A program made the translations under genes and the position numbers. This document shows, piece after piece, positions 1-8,231 of a DNA stretch of 64,000 nt; the first letter of the stretch is position 1, and the number at the start of each line of letters is the position of its first letter. The stretch comes from an uncultured Oscillospiraceae bacterium (GTDB taxonomy: Bacteria; Bacillota; Clostridia; Oscillospirales; Oscillospiraceae), in contig CALWON010000004.1 in NCBI GenBank assembly GCA_944383165.1, positions 1 to 64,000 on the forward strand, written 5' to 3'. The notes under the pieces were generated by a model that was given only the letters and a program-made list of their open reading frames with translations, had not been told where the DNA came from and ran no database searches.

Positions 1-368
1 TGGTGGAGGCGGGGGGAGTCGAACCCCCGTCCGAAAATCCTTCCATGAAAACTTCTCCGGGTGCAGACGGTTATTGTGGGCAGCGTGACTGCCCCGTTCC
101 CTTCCTGACAGGCAAGCCGTCACGCCCGTCAGTCAGGTAAGCTTCATTGTACATGGTCAGCTCAAAGCTTTGCCGACGCACGTTCACCACAAAACGACGC
201 CTAATCCCAGACCGTGGTCCTTCTGGGTTAGACGGCTGCTGTTAATTAAGCAGCGTAAGCGTAATTTTCGTTGTTCTTTAATTTATAAAGAATGTCCGTT
301 TTAAGGTGGTCAGACGCCACCACCCGCTATTTTCACTTCCGTATCCCCGTCGAAACCGGTACGCCCCC
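1..368 (-). ncRNA. ssrA: transfer-messenger RNA (tmRNA)
   Basis: This is the trans-translation RNA that rescues stalled ribosomes and tags the nascent peptide. The 3' end, read on the minus strand, carries a TpsiC arm (GGTTCGACTCCCCCCGCC) and ends in CCA at position 1. The 5' end GGGGGCG at 368 pairs with CGCCTCC next to the 3' end, giving the alanyl acceptor stem. The tag reading frame ends ...NNENYAYAA followed by TAA near 245-270, so the proteolysis tag ends YAYAA rather than the commoner YALAA. The partner gene smpB lies two genes upstream on the same strand. I cannot fix the resume codon by eye. Confidence 0.95.
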
Positions 369-391
369 AGATAGAAAAGAGAGTTGGAAGC

Positions 392-422
392 CCCTTCTGT
401 GAAGGAAACCTTCACAGAAGGG
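392..422 (-). terminator. Perfect 14-bp hairpin between ppi and ssrA
   Basis: The inverted repeat CCCTTCTGTGAAGG / CCTTCACAGAAGGG has a 3-nt loop. It lies 16 nt after the cyclophilin stop and 24 nt before the tmRNA 5' end. No strong U-run follows on the minus strand, so it may be a weak terminator or a processing site for a smpB-ppi-ssrA transcript. I saw no clear separate ssrA promoter. Confidence 0.55.
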
Positions 423-437
423 AAAGTTTATATAGGA

Positions 438-959
438 TTAGCACTTCTCAGGTTCTGGATATTCCACACCAAAGGTATCTACTGTAACTTTTTTCATACG
501 CTGTACCTCACGGGGTCTGTCGTTCCAGTCACGTTTGGTATTCACAATGGCATCGGCAACCTCCATGCCTTCAATGACCTTGCCGAAGGAGGCATAGTCA
601 TCATCCAGATGGGGTGCATCTTCTACCATGATGAAAAACTGACTGCCGGCAGAGTTGGGAGCCATGGTGCGAGCCATGGACAAAACTCCACGGTGATGTT
701 TCAAATCATTCTGAAAACGGTTGTTGGTAAACTCACCCTTGATGCAGTAGCCAGGACCACCCATACCAGTTCCCTCAGGGCAGCCACCCTGAATCATAAA
801 ACCGGGGATGACACGGTGGAAGATGAGACCATCATAATATCCCTTTTGAATGAGACTGATAAAGTTGTTGACTGTGTTGGGTGCAACTTCAGGATAGAGT
901 TCCGCTTTCATTATTCCACCATTTTCCATTTCAATGGTGACAATAGGATTCTGAGCCAT
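438..959 (-). CDS. ppiB: Cyclophilin-type peptidyl-prolyl cis-trans isomerase
   Basis: This cytosolic prolyl isomerase assists protein folding. The single cyclophilin domain spans almost the whole 173 residues and shows the family core FHRVIPGFMIQGG, then GPGYCIKGEF, SMARTMAPNSAGSQFFI and a C-terminal YASFGKVIEGM. No signal peptide is visible. I chose the ATG at 959 (MAQNPIVTIEMENGG) because AGGAG lies 8 nt upstream. A GTG three codons earlier falls inside that ribosome-binding site. It is in the same orientation as smpB (12 nt or so away) and ssrA, probably on one transcript. Confidence 0.93.
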   Translation of the reverse strand: MAQNPIVTIEMENGGIMKAELYPEVAPNTVNNFISLIQKGYYDGLIFHRVIPGFMIQGGCPEGTGMGGPGYCIKGEFTNNRFQNDLKHHRGVLSMARTMAPNSAGSQFFIMVEDAPHLDDDYASFGKVIEGMEVADAIVNTKRDWNDRPREVQRMKKVTVDTFGVEYPEPEKC

Positions 960-980
960 TGGAAACACTCCTATTCTAGT

Positions 981-1448
981 TTAATATCTACTATTTTTAG
1001 ACTTCATGGTCCGGTCCATTTCACGTTTGGCATCCCGTTTGGCAGCCGATTCCCGCTTATCATAGAGTTTCTTACCCTTGGCAAGACCCAATTCCAATTT
1101 CACACGGGAACCACGAAAATAAATGGCAAGGGGAATCAGTGAATAGCCATCCTGTTTAATATGGGCAAAGAGTTTTAGGATTTCCCGCTTGTGCATAAGC
1201 AGCTTCCGCTGACGTAAAGGGTCTTTATTAAAAATATTCCCTTTCTCATATGGGCTGATGTGCATTCCAATGACCCACATTTGCCCATCTTTGATATGGC
1301 AGAAGGAGTCTTTTAAATTCACATGCCCCTGTCGAATGGACTTTACTTCAGTGCCTGCAAGTTCAATTCCGGCTTCATACTTTTCTTCAATGAAGTAATC
1401 GTGGAATGCTTTGCTGTTTTTTGCAACAATCTTGATTCCTTCTCCCAT
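981..1448 (-). CDS. smpB: SsrA-binding protein SmpB
   Basis: SmpB binds the tRNA-like domain of tmRNA and delivers it to stalled ribosomes. The 155 residues match the usual length. Diagnostic segments are [48 protein letters not shown] and the basic C-terminal tail ([19 protein letters not shown]), which is disordered until it enters the mRNA channel. The ATG is preceded by GAGGGGGG. It shares strand and neighbourhood with its RNA partner ssrA and has a well-formed promoter upstream at 1493-1521. Confidence 0.97.
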   Translation of the reverse strand: MGEGIKIVAKNSKAFHDYFIEEKYEAGIELAGTEVKSIRQGHVNLKDSFCHIKDGQMWVIGMHISPYEKGNIFNKDPLRQRKLLMHKREILKLFAHIKQDGYSLIPLAIYFRGSRVKLELGLAKGKKLYDKRESAAKRDAKREMDRTMKSKNSRY

Positions 1449-1492
1449 GCAGACACCCCCCTCTGTTTCAGTTTATCCAAATCAGGATACTC

Positions 1493-1521
1493 AGTATACC
1501 ATATAAAAAGAGAAAATACAA
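1493..1521 (-). promoter_or_regulatory. Promoter for smpB-ppi-(ssrA)
   Basis: On the minus strand, -35 TTGTAT (1521-1516) is followed by a 17-nt spacer and -10 TATACT (1498-1493), about 45 nt upstream of the smpB start. This is a good sigma-A match. Confidence 0.7.
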
Positions 1522-1539
1522 GTGTCAGAACACAGAAAG

Positions 1540-2277
1540 TTATGTATTTTGCAGTAGAATTTCCACTTCATGCAGTTGTTCCACTGTGTTGACCCCCAAC
1601 ATCTCTACAGGGGAGCAGGTATCACACAGCCCAACACGGTGCCCGGCTGCTTTCATCAGGGCGGGAACATCGGTGAGATACAATTCCCCCTGTGCGTTGT
1701 TGTTGGTCAGCTTTTGCAGAGCAGAGAGCAGTTCTGGGGCGTGGAATACATAAGTACCTGTATTGACCTCGCATACTGTTTTCTGTTCTGGTGTGCAGTC
1801 CTTATCTTCTACAATACAGGCAAAACTTCCATCTGCTTCACGGATGACACGACCATAGTTGCCGCCTTCTTCCAGATGTGCAGACAACAGGGTGCAGGCG
1901 TTTCCTTCTGTCAGGTGGGTATGTACCAATGATTGGAAGGTTTCACGCTTCATCATAGGTGCATCCCCGCAGCAGATAATCACATGACCGTCGTAGTGCT
2001 CCAACAGATGGGCAGCACACTGGACAGCATGACCAGTGCCGTGCTGTTCCTCTTGCAGTGCATAGGGATGGTTGGGATAGGCAGAGAGAACAGCCTCTTT
2101 TTTCCAGCCCACTACTAAAATTACATCTTCTTCTGGTAAAAAATCCAGTGCAGACAGAACATAGTGCAGGAGTGGTTTTCCGTTGGCTAAACGCATGACT
2201 TTAGGAAGGTCAATGCCCTCTGTCTGTAGCCGTGTTCCCTTTCCGGCAGCCAAAACCAATGCTTTTACCTGATTCAT
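1540..2277 (-). CDS. Nucleotidyltransferase, GlmU N-terminal-domain type
   Basis: The 245-residue protein is a stand-alone sugar-1-phosphate nucleotidyltransferase. It has the N-terminal signature LAAGKGTRL (residues 9-18), LPKVM, a Q-HGTGHAV segment, CGDAPMM, NYGRVIRE, EVNTGTYVF and NNAQGELYLTD, all as in the UDP-GlcNAc pyrophosphorylase half of GlmU. The left-handed beta-helix acetyltransferase domain of full GlmU is absent. It could therefore make UDP-GlcNAc only if an acetylated substrate is supplied, or use another sugar phosphate. Its start overlaps the end of thiN by 4 nt and is preceded by AGGGAGG, so the two are translationally coupled. Confidence 0.8.
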   Translation of the reverse strand: MNQVKALVLAAGKGTRLQTEGIDLPKVMRLANGKPLLHYVLSALDFLPEEDVILVVGWKKEAVLSAYPNHPYALQEEQHGTGHAVQCAAHLLEHYDGHVIICCGDAPMMKRETFQSLVHTHLTEGNACTLLSAHLEEGGNYGRVIREADGSFACIVEDKDCTPEQKTVCEVNTGTYVFHAPELLSALQKLTNNNAQGELYLTDVPALMKAAGHRVGLCDTCSPVEMLGVNTVEQLHEVEILLQNT

Positions 2278-2963
2278 TGGGCAGTATCCTCCCTATTTTT
2301 CTCTCTTGCCCAGAGTTGGGGCAGAATTTGATAGAAATTACCCTGGTCTCTCCAAAGCAATAATAAGGTGCCATCCTGTACTGTGACCTGGGCTGGTTTG
2401 TCCAGAAATTCATTGCTTACCCCAAGAGGAAAACTGGCAGAAAGGGTCTGCCCTTCCAGTTCAAACTTGAGATTTTTCAAAGTGACCCCATGGACTTCCC
2501 CACTGAGGCAGAAGGTGGAGAGAAATCCAGAGAGACCACTGGGAAATACCATGGTTTCATCGTGGAGCACAGTAGCAACGGTACCCTCTCCCGCAAGAAT
2601 GCCCTGTGCGCCTTGGGTGGTGAGCCATGCCAGTGCCTGTAAGTTGGCTAGAGTATGCTCTAAACGTCCTCCCACACCACCGAGCAGCACAAAGCGGCGA
2701 TACCCACGGTTCAGACCCTCACGCAAAGCGTATACCATGTCCGTGTCATCTTTGGCGGTGGGCAGCTGTACCACATTGGGGTGGTTGGGTTTATGTCCCA
2801 GAGAATCAAAATCGCCTACCACCAAATCAGGTGGCACACCATAGGCAGACAGTGCCTCATAGCCCTTATCGGCGGCAATGAGCATATCTTCAGAGCCGGG
2901 ATGTGGGCACAGAGACCAGGACAGGGGCATGGCCCCTACAACATAACAAATTGGCTGATACAA
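2274..2963 (-). CDS. thiN: Thiamine pyrophosphokinase
   Basis: This enzyme transfers pyrophosphate from ATP to thiamine to give thiamine diphosphate. Family motifs are AADKGYEAL, PDLVVGDFDSLG, LPTAKDDTDMVYAL and GGVGGRLEHTLANL, with a C-terminal substrate-binding beta domain ending in a tryptophan-rich strand. I chose the TTG at 2963 (giving (M)YQPICYVVGA, 229 residues), which lies about 7 nt after AAAGGGGGA and puts the first beta strand at the N-terminus as in the family. The longer reading from a TTG at 3059 overlaps a TTGACA promoter-like hexamer and lacks a ribosome-binding site. It overlaps the downstream nucleotidyltransferase by 4 nt. Confidence 0.9.
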   Translation of the reverse strand: MYQPICYVVGAMPLSWSLCPHPGSEDMLIAADKGYEALSAYGVPPDLVVGDFDSLGHKPNHPNVVQLPTAKDDTDMVYALREGLNRGYRRFVLLGGVGGRLEHTLANLQALAWLTTQGAQGILAGEGTVATVLHDETMVFPSGLSGFLSTFCLSGEVHGVTLKNLKFELEGQTLSASFPLGVSNEFLDKPAQVTVQDGTLLLLWRDQGNFYQILPQLWAREKNREDTAQ

Positions 2964-3122
2964 AGAAAGTTCCCCCTTTCGTGAACTGGCTCCATCAGCA
3001 GAGGTAGACATCTGATGGAGCAAAGAAATAGAATGATGACAGCAAAAGAAACCTGTCAATTTCTTGTTAAGCTGATTATAACACAGATGGCAGAGTTAGG
3101 GAATAGAATCTTATCGGTTCTC

Positions 3123-3151
3123 TTGACTTTCTTTGGGTAAGCGAATAGAAT
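3123..3151 (+). promoter_or_regulatory. Promoter for the cysteine desulfurase operon
   Basis: TTGACT (3123-3128), a 17-nt spacer and TAGAAT (3146-3151) precede the 3195 start by 44 nt. It lies in the 231-nt divergent gap between thiN and the desulfurase gene, which otherwise shows nothing distinctive. Confidence 0.65.
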
Positions 3152-3194
3152 GACAGTACTTTTTGAATTTGACAGAGGATGAGGAGAACAGAGA

Positions 3195-4334
3195 ATGGGA
3201 CATTATTTTGACTATGCAGCTACCACTCCCGTTTGTCGGGAAGCGGTAGAGGCGGCAGTAGATGCCATGACTGGCGGCTGGGGAAATCCCTCTGCCCGTT
3301 ATCCATTTGGCACAGATGCAGGCACAGCCACAGAGCGGTGGCGCAACGAAATTGCAAAGGCTTTGCATTGTCAAAAGGATGAGGTGTTTTTTACTTCCTG
3401 TGGCACAGAAGGGGACAACTGGGCCATATATGGAGCGGTAGAACTGAACCGCAGAGTGGGCAAACACATCATTACAACAGCCATAGAACACAGTGCTGTG
3501 CTGGAACCATGTAAGGAGCTGGAGCGCAGTGGTTATGAAGTGACCTACCTGAAACCAGACAGGCAGGGGAGAATCTCTGTCCAGCAGGTAGAGGAGGCAC
3601 TGCGAGAGGATACTGTTCTGGTTTCTATGATGCTGGTGAACAATGAACTGGGTACTATTTTGCCCATTGCTGAAGTGGGTCGGTGCTTAAAAGAGTACAA
3701 TAGCAGGGCACTGTTCCATTGTGATGGAGTACAGGGATTTTTGAAAGTACCATGTTATCCCAAAGAGCTGTGTGTAGATTTGTTGTCCATCAGTGGGCAT
3801 AAAGTTCATGCACCAAAAGGAATTGGTGCGCTGTACATCCGTAAAGGGGTAAAGCTGCCACCTATGATTCGTGGCGGAGGGCAGGAACATGGGTTGCGTT
3901 CCGGCACCGAGGCAACCGCACAGATTGCCGCTTTTGGAGCGGCGGTACAGGTGGGCTGTCAGCAAATGGAACAGATAGTTGCCCATATGAGAGAGCAAAA
4001 AGAACTGCTGTGGACACTATTACAGGAAAAACTGCCCAATGTAAAGCGAGTAGGGGAGGGAACAGCCCCACATATTTTGACTATCACCATGCCAGGCTAC
4101 AAAAGTGAAGTGGTGGTAAGGGTGTTGGGAGATATGGGGATTTGTGTCTCTTCTGGTTCTGCCTGCCACAAAGGGAAAGCCAGCCATGTCTATGCTGCTT
4201 TGGGACTTCCCAAAAAGGAGCTGGATGGGGTATTGCGTATCAGTTTTTCAAAAGAGACAACGAGAGAGGATGTAGAAGCACTGGCGGAGGGGCTGGTACA
4301 GGTAAGCAAGCAACTATTTATTAGTCTTTCCTAA
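3195..4334 (+). CDS. Cysteine desulfurase (NifS/IscS family)
   Basis: This PLP enzyme takes sulfur from cysteine for Fe-S cluster, thionucleoside or cofactor synthesis. The 379 residues start YFDYAATTPV. The PLP lysine is K203 in SGHKVHAPKG, and the persulfide-forming cysteine is C324 in SSGSACHKGKASHV, on the short active-site loop typical of group II/NifS-like enzymes. GGGQEHGLRSGTE is intact. A GAGGATGAGGAG ribosome-binding region precedes the ATG. It heads a three-gene unit with a MATE transporter and an MBL-fold gene. No iscU or thiI neighbour is present, so the sulfur acceptor is unknown. Confidence 0.92.
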   Translation: MGHYFDYAATTPVCREAVEAAVDAMTGGWGNPSARYPFGTDAGTATERWRNEIAKALHCQKDEVFFTSCGTEGDNWAIYGAVELNRRVGKHIITTAIEHSAVLEPCKELERSGYEVTYLKPDRQGRISVQQVEEALREDTVLVSMMLVNNELGTILPIAEVGRCLKEYNSRALFHCDGVQGFLKVPCYPKELCVDLLSISGHKVHAPKGIGALYIRKGVKLPPMIRGGGQEHGLRSGTEATAQIAAFGAAVQVGCQQMEQIVAHMREQKELLWTLLQEKLPNVKRVGEGTAPHILTITMPGYKSEVVVRVLGDMGICVSSGSACHKGKASHVYAALGLPKKELDGVLRISFSKETTREDVEALAEGLVQVSKQLFISLS

Positions 4335-4351
4335 AGAGGAGGAAGCATATC

Positions 4352-5752
4352 ATGTTTTCATATTTGCGTCGTGGAGGGAATTTCTATCGACGGGTAGGGG
4401 CGTTGGCAGCTCCTATGATTTTGCAGAATTTAATCACCAGTACACTGGCTATGGCTGATACCTTTATGGTGGGTATGTTGGGTGAGGAGCCTATGGCGGC
4501 GGTGACACTGGCGAATATCCCCGTTTTTGTCATTCAGCTCTTTTTCTTTGGTGTACAAAGTGGGTCTACGGTTTTGATTAGCCAATATTGGGGCAAAGGG
4601 GACCGGGATGCCATCAACCGAGTATTTGGTGTGGCTCTGTGGGCAGTCAATCTGGTGTCCATTACCTTTGCCCTGATTTTATGGATGTTTCCCATAGAAT
4701 TTCTGAGTTTCTTTGGAAATGAGCCAAAATTGATTGCATTGGCAGCAAAATATGCCCGTATTATTGGAATTTCCTATGTGCTCAATGGTGTTACATTGGT
4801 TTATATTGCCGCATGGCGCAGTATGGAGCGTCCCAAACTGGGTATGTATATTCTGGCAGCCTCTATGGGAACCAACACGTTTCTCAACTGGGTGCTGATT
4901 TTCGGAAATCTGGGCGCACCGAAATTGGGTGTAGAAGGGGCAGCCATTGCCACATTGATGGCCCGTATTGTGGAAATCTGTATTGTAGTGGTCCATATGG
5001 TGAGGACGAGCACCTTCCGTTTCCAGTTATCTGGTCTGCTCTGCCCTGGACGGTATATGGTGGGAAAATTCATCCGATATGGCGGTCCAGTGGTGTGCAA
5101 TGAAACCATGTGGGGTATGGGTACAGCAGTCTTTCCCACCATCATGGGGCATATGGAGGGCAGTACAGAAATTCTGGCAGCTTATACTATTGCAGGTAAC
5201 GTGGAAAAATTGTGCATGGTGGCAGCGTTTGGCATTGCTGGTACAGCCTCCATCATCATTGGCAGGGAAGTTGGGGCAGGTCGTTCCCATGTGGTATATG
5301 AAATTGGGCTGACCCTTAACACATTGGCAGCGGCGGCAGGAACTGTAATTGGTGGCGGTCTCTTGCTGTTTACCTATTTCGTTGCCCCCAAGTGGTTTTT
5401 CCCGCTGTTCCATCTGTCTCCAGGTGCCTGTCAGGTGGCAACCATGATGTTAACCGTGCTTGCCTTTGTCATGCCGGTACGAGATTTTAATAACTGTAAT
5501 ATTGTGGGTGTGTTGCGTGGTGGCGGCGATGTGAAAGCGGCCACACTCATTGACCTAATTCCACTGTGGCTGGTTGCCATTCCTCTGGCCGCTTTGGCTG
5601 GTGCTGTACTGCGGATGGAAATTTTGTGGGTGTATCTTGCCATGAGTGCAGAGGCGGCGTTTAAATGTGGAATTGGTGTCTGGAGATTGAAAAGCGGCAA
5701 GTGGATTCACGACTTGACAGGTTATGAGGGGAAAAAAGAGGATTTGACATGA
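4352..5752 (+). CDS. MATE family multidrug/cation efflux protein
   Basis: This 466-residue polytopic membrane protein belongs to the MATE (NorM/DinF) family, which exports drugs or metabolites in exchange for Na+ or H+. About 12 hydrophobic segments are visible. The N-terminal repeat has APMILQNLITSTLAMADTFMVG and the second half repeats the pattern around residues 240-260 (GGPVVCNETMWGMG). The AGAGGAGGAAG ribosome-binding site lies 8 nt before ATG. It follows the cysteine desulfurase by 17 nt and overlaps the next gene by 4 nt (ATGA), so the three form one operon. Substrate cannot be told. Confidence 0.9.
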   Translation: MFSYLRRGGNFYRRVGALAAPMILQNLITSTLAMADTFMVGMLGEEPMAAVTLANIPVFVIQLFFFGVQSGSTVLISQYWGKGDRDAINRVFGVALWAVNLVSITFALILWMFPIEFLSFFGNEPKLIALAAKYARIIGISYVLNGVTLVYIAAWRSMERPKLGMYILAASMGTNTFLNWVLIFGNLGAPKLGVEGAAIATLMARIVEICIVVVHMVRTSTFRFQLSGLLCPGRYMVGKFIRYGGPVVCNETMWGMGTAVFPTIMGHMEGSTEILAAYTIAGNVEKLCMVAAFGIAGTASIIIGREVGAGRSHVVYEIGLTLNTLAAAAGTVIGGGLLLFTYFVAPKWFFPLFHLSPGACQVATMMLTVLAFVMPVRDFNNCNIVGVLRGGGDVKAATLIDLIPLWLVAIPLAALAGAVLRMEILWVYLAMSAEAAFKCGIGVWRLKSGKWIHDLTGYEGKKEDLT

Positions 5753-6594
5753 AACTGACTGTGTTAATTGAGAATACTGCACCAGAGGGCTGTGGGTTGT
5801 GTGCAGAACATGGGCTATCCCTACATATTGAATATAGAGGAAAGAACATCTTATTGGATGCAGGCTCTTCTGGCAGTGCAATAGACAATGCCAAGGCGTT
5901 GGGCATTGATTTATCTACGGTTCAGTTTGGCGTACTTTCCCATGGGCACTATGACCATGCAGATGGATTCCGACGCTTTTTTCAGGAAAACACAACCGCA
6001 AAAGTGTATTTGAAACAGGGGGCAGAGTGTGCATATTTTTCTGTTTCCACAGGAGACCCCAGATTTGTGGGAATCCATCGGGAACTCTGGCAGCAGGAGC
6101 GGGAGCGATTTGAGCAGGTGACAGGAAAATATCAACTCAGTGATGGGGTTTGGTTGATTCCACAGGGGCACATTGACCCACAATTTGCCAGCCGGGAAAC
6201 TGCTTTACTGGAGAAGATGGCACAGGATACTTTCATCCCTGATACATTCCACCATGAACACTCCCTTGTGTTGGAGGGTGAGAGGGGGCTTGTGGTGTGT
6301 AACTCCTGTTCCCATAATGGAATTGTCAACATTGTGAGAACGGCGAAGGAGCAACTGCAAAAACCAATTTATGCCGTCATTGGAGGACTGCATCTGTTCA
6401 GCCGAACCAGTGAAAGTGGTATGAACTGTTCAGAGGAATATGTAAAGACCATAGCAGATGCACTCATTCAGGAGGGTGTGGAACAGGTGTATACAGGTCA
6501 CTGCACTGGAGATCAAGCCTTTGCCTTGCTCAAAACCTGTCTTGGAGAGCGGTTGCACCCACTGTTTTCTGGGCAGGTCATTTCCATTCCATAG
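5749..6594 (+). CDS. MBL-fold metallo-hydrolase
   Basis: This 281-residue cytosolic metallo-beta-lactamase-fold protein has the metal motif SHGHYDHADGF (H65, H67, D69, H70), a CNSCSHNGIVNIV segment carrying a further ligand, GGLHLF and a late YTGHCTGDQAF histidine. It resembles the archaeal/bacterial group annotated as dihydropterin-ribofuranosyl-aminobenzene-phosphate synthase-like hydrolases, whose role in bacteria is unsettled. It overlaps the MATE gene by ATGA and ends the operon at a strong hairpin. The physiological substrate is unknown. Confidence 0.85.
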   Translation: MKLTVLIENTAPEGCGLCAEHGLSLHIEYRGKNILLDAGSSGSAIDNAKALGIDLSTVQFGVLSHGHYDHADGFRRFFQENTTAKVYLKQGAECAYFSVSTGDPRFVGIHRELWQQERERFEQVTGKYQLSDGVWLIPQGHIDPQFASRETALLEKMAQDTFIPDTFHHEHSLVLEGERGLVVCNSCSHNGIVNIVRTAKEQLQKPIYAVIGGLHLFSRTSESGMNCSEEYVKTIADALIQEGVEQVYTGHCTGDQAFALLKTCLGERLHPLFSGQVISIP

Positions 6595-6598
6595 AGTA

Positions 6599-6634
6599 TA
6601 GATAAAAAGCTGCCTTTTGGCAGCTTTTTATCTA
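6599..6634 (+). terminator. Intrinsic terminator after the MBL gene
   Basis: A perfect 16-bp inverted repeat (TAGATAAAAAGCTGCC / GGCAGCTTTTTATCTA) with a TTTT loop starts 5 nt after the stop. The A/T-rich outer stem supplies the U tract. Confidence 0.88.
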
Positions 6635-6753
6635 TAAAGAACAGAAATTGGAAGGGGAAAGATTTTCAAAAAATCCATATTCATTTGTGTTTTTTTATGG
6701 TATGATAACAGACAGTGACGAGAAAAGCCAAATAGGAAATCGAGGTGAAGGCT

Positions 6754-8208
6754 GTGAAAAAAAGAGGGATCATACTGTGGATAGTCACAGTATGTGTGAT
6801 GACGCTGTTATCAGGCTGTTTTTTTCGCACACCGGAGGATCTCTACCAGAGCCCAGAGCGGTCAGCAGACTATTTGAGTCTGACACAGACCATAAAGGAT
6901 GTCAAAAATGCATTGGCGCAGGAATATGGTGCAGAGGTCAATGACACTTCTGTGATGAGTGGGGATAATACAGCCCTTGTACAGCTTCAGGATTTAGATG
7001 GAGACAAGGTCCGAGAAACTGCGGTGACCTTTTTCCGTATCCCAGAGGCAGAGAAACCTTTAAAAATCTGTTTCTTTACCAAAACAGCAGAGGACACCTA
7101 TCAAATGAGTGCTGTAGTGGAAGGGAATGGTTCTGCCATTTATCGGGTGGACTATGTGGATTTGGATGGCAGCGGTCATCAAGAAGTGGTGGTCAGTTGG
7201 CAAATGGGGACAGGGTCCTATCTGCTGGGGGCTTACTCTATAGAGGAAGCAGTTGAGCAGAATATCAACCGTTTATCCACCAAAGAGGTGGCAAAAGCCG
7301 CAACAACCCCGCAGATCCAACAGGAAAAGACATTAGACCTAAAAAAGTATCGGGCAACAGAGTTACTTTCCACAGCATATAGTGGATATACTTTGTGTGA
7401 TATTGATGAGGATACCAGGAATGAAATTGCCATTGCCCGTGTGGGGGTTGGTGGAACTGGGAGCGTAGTGGAAATTTATGGGTATCAAGAAGGCGCATTT
7501 GTGGTAGAGTCTACAGCCCCTCTGTCAACAGGGATTGAAAGCCTGGAAAAAAATGGGATTAAACAGAACTACATAGGAGGAAGTGTGCCTGTTCGTGCCA
7601 TTTATGTGTCCAGCAAATTGCAGGATGGACGGCATGTAGTGGATGTTCTGACCTATCAGGACAGCCAGTTTGTCAATGTCAGTCTGGGAGAACGGGGGAT
7701 CAGCGTAGAGCATTTGGACCGCTATGTGGATTTGGAGCCTTCCGATGTGAATGCAGATGGAATTTTGGAATTACCTGTACCTAGTGTGGCGCCTAGTGCT
7801 GGAGATTTGACTGCATCTGATTTTTGGTTGATAGACTGGTACCAGTATACCGCTAACGGGGGTAGGGTAAAAATGTGTACAACCCTCCACAATATTTCGG
7901 ATGGTTGGTACCTTATCATTCCTGAGAATTGGAAAAATCAGATTGTGTTGCGGAGAAATGACGGTACCAGTGGACAGAGAGCGGTGATTTTTTATCACAA
8001 AGATGGGGAGGACGAGGAGCCATTCCTTGTTGTTTACAAATTTACCAGTCAGTTTGAGCGGGCAACCCTTTCCAATCGGTTTGAGCTACGCAGGGAGAGT
8101 GATGCAGTATATGCAGCAGCCTTTTATGAAATCGACTGGGATTGGGGTATGAGTGAGGTGGACTTGCAGGCGGCGTTCCATCTGATTCAAAGCGATTGGG
8201 AAGATTAG
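6754..8208 (+). CDS. Lipoprotein with VCBS/FG-GAP-like acidic repeats
   Basis: The protein of 484 residues begins with a basic n-region, a hydrophobic core and the lipobox LLSGC, so it is an exported, lipid-anchored surface protein. Four acidic turns resembling calcium-binding FG-GAP/VCBS loops are visible: LQDLDGDKVRE, VDLDGSGHQE, CDIDEDTRNE and SDVNADGILE. A beta-propeller-like fold is plausible but inferred. The GTG at 6754 is favoured because GAGGTGA lies 5 nt upstream; an in-frame GTG at 6745 overlaps that site. It is followed by a two-component system 23 nt downstream, suggesting the three form a signalling unit. No assigned function. Confidence 0.75.
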   Translation: MKKRGIILWIVTVCVMTLLSGCFFRTPEDLYQSPERSADYLSLTQTIKDVKNALAQEYGAEVNDTSVMSGDNTALVQLQDLDGDKVRETAVTFFRIPEAEKPLKICFFTKTAEDTYQMSAVVEGNGSAIYRVDYVDLDGSGHQEVVVSWQMGTGSYLLGAYSIEEAVEQNINRLSTKEVAKAATTPQIQQEKTLDLKKYRATELLSTAYSGYTLCDIDEDTRNEIAIARVGVGGTGSVVEIYGYQEGAFVVESTAPLSTGIESLEKNGIKQNYIGGSVPVRAIYVSSKLQDGRHVVDVLTYQDSQFVNVSLGERGISVEHLDRYVDLEPSDVNADGILELPVPSVAPSAGDLTASDFWLIDWYQYTANGGRVKMCTTLHNISDGWYLIIPENWKNQIVLRRNDGTSGQRAVIFYHKDGEDEEPFLVVYKFTSQFERATLSNRFELRRESDAVYAAAFYEIDWDWGMSEVDLQAAFHLIQSDWED

Positions 8209-8231
8209 TAGAGATCAGTGAGAGGTTGATC

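Noticed and set aside
384-1142. Plus-strand open frame of 252 codons across the cyclophilin and smpB genes
   Set aside because: It lies antisense to two certain genes and has no recognisable domain.
2964-3059. Longer N-terminus for thiamine pyrophosphokinase from TTG 3059
   Set aside because: The extra 32 residues precede the first strand of the fold, lack a ribosome-binding site, and the TTG is part of a TTGACA hexamer; AAAGGGGG before TTG 2963 fits better.
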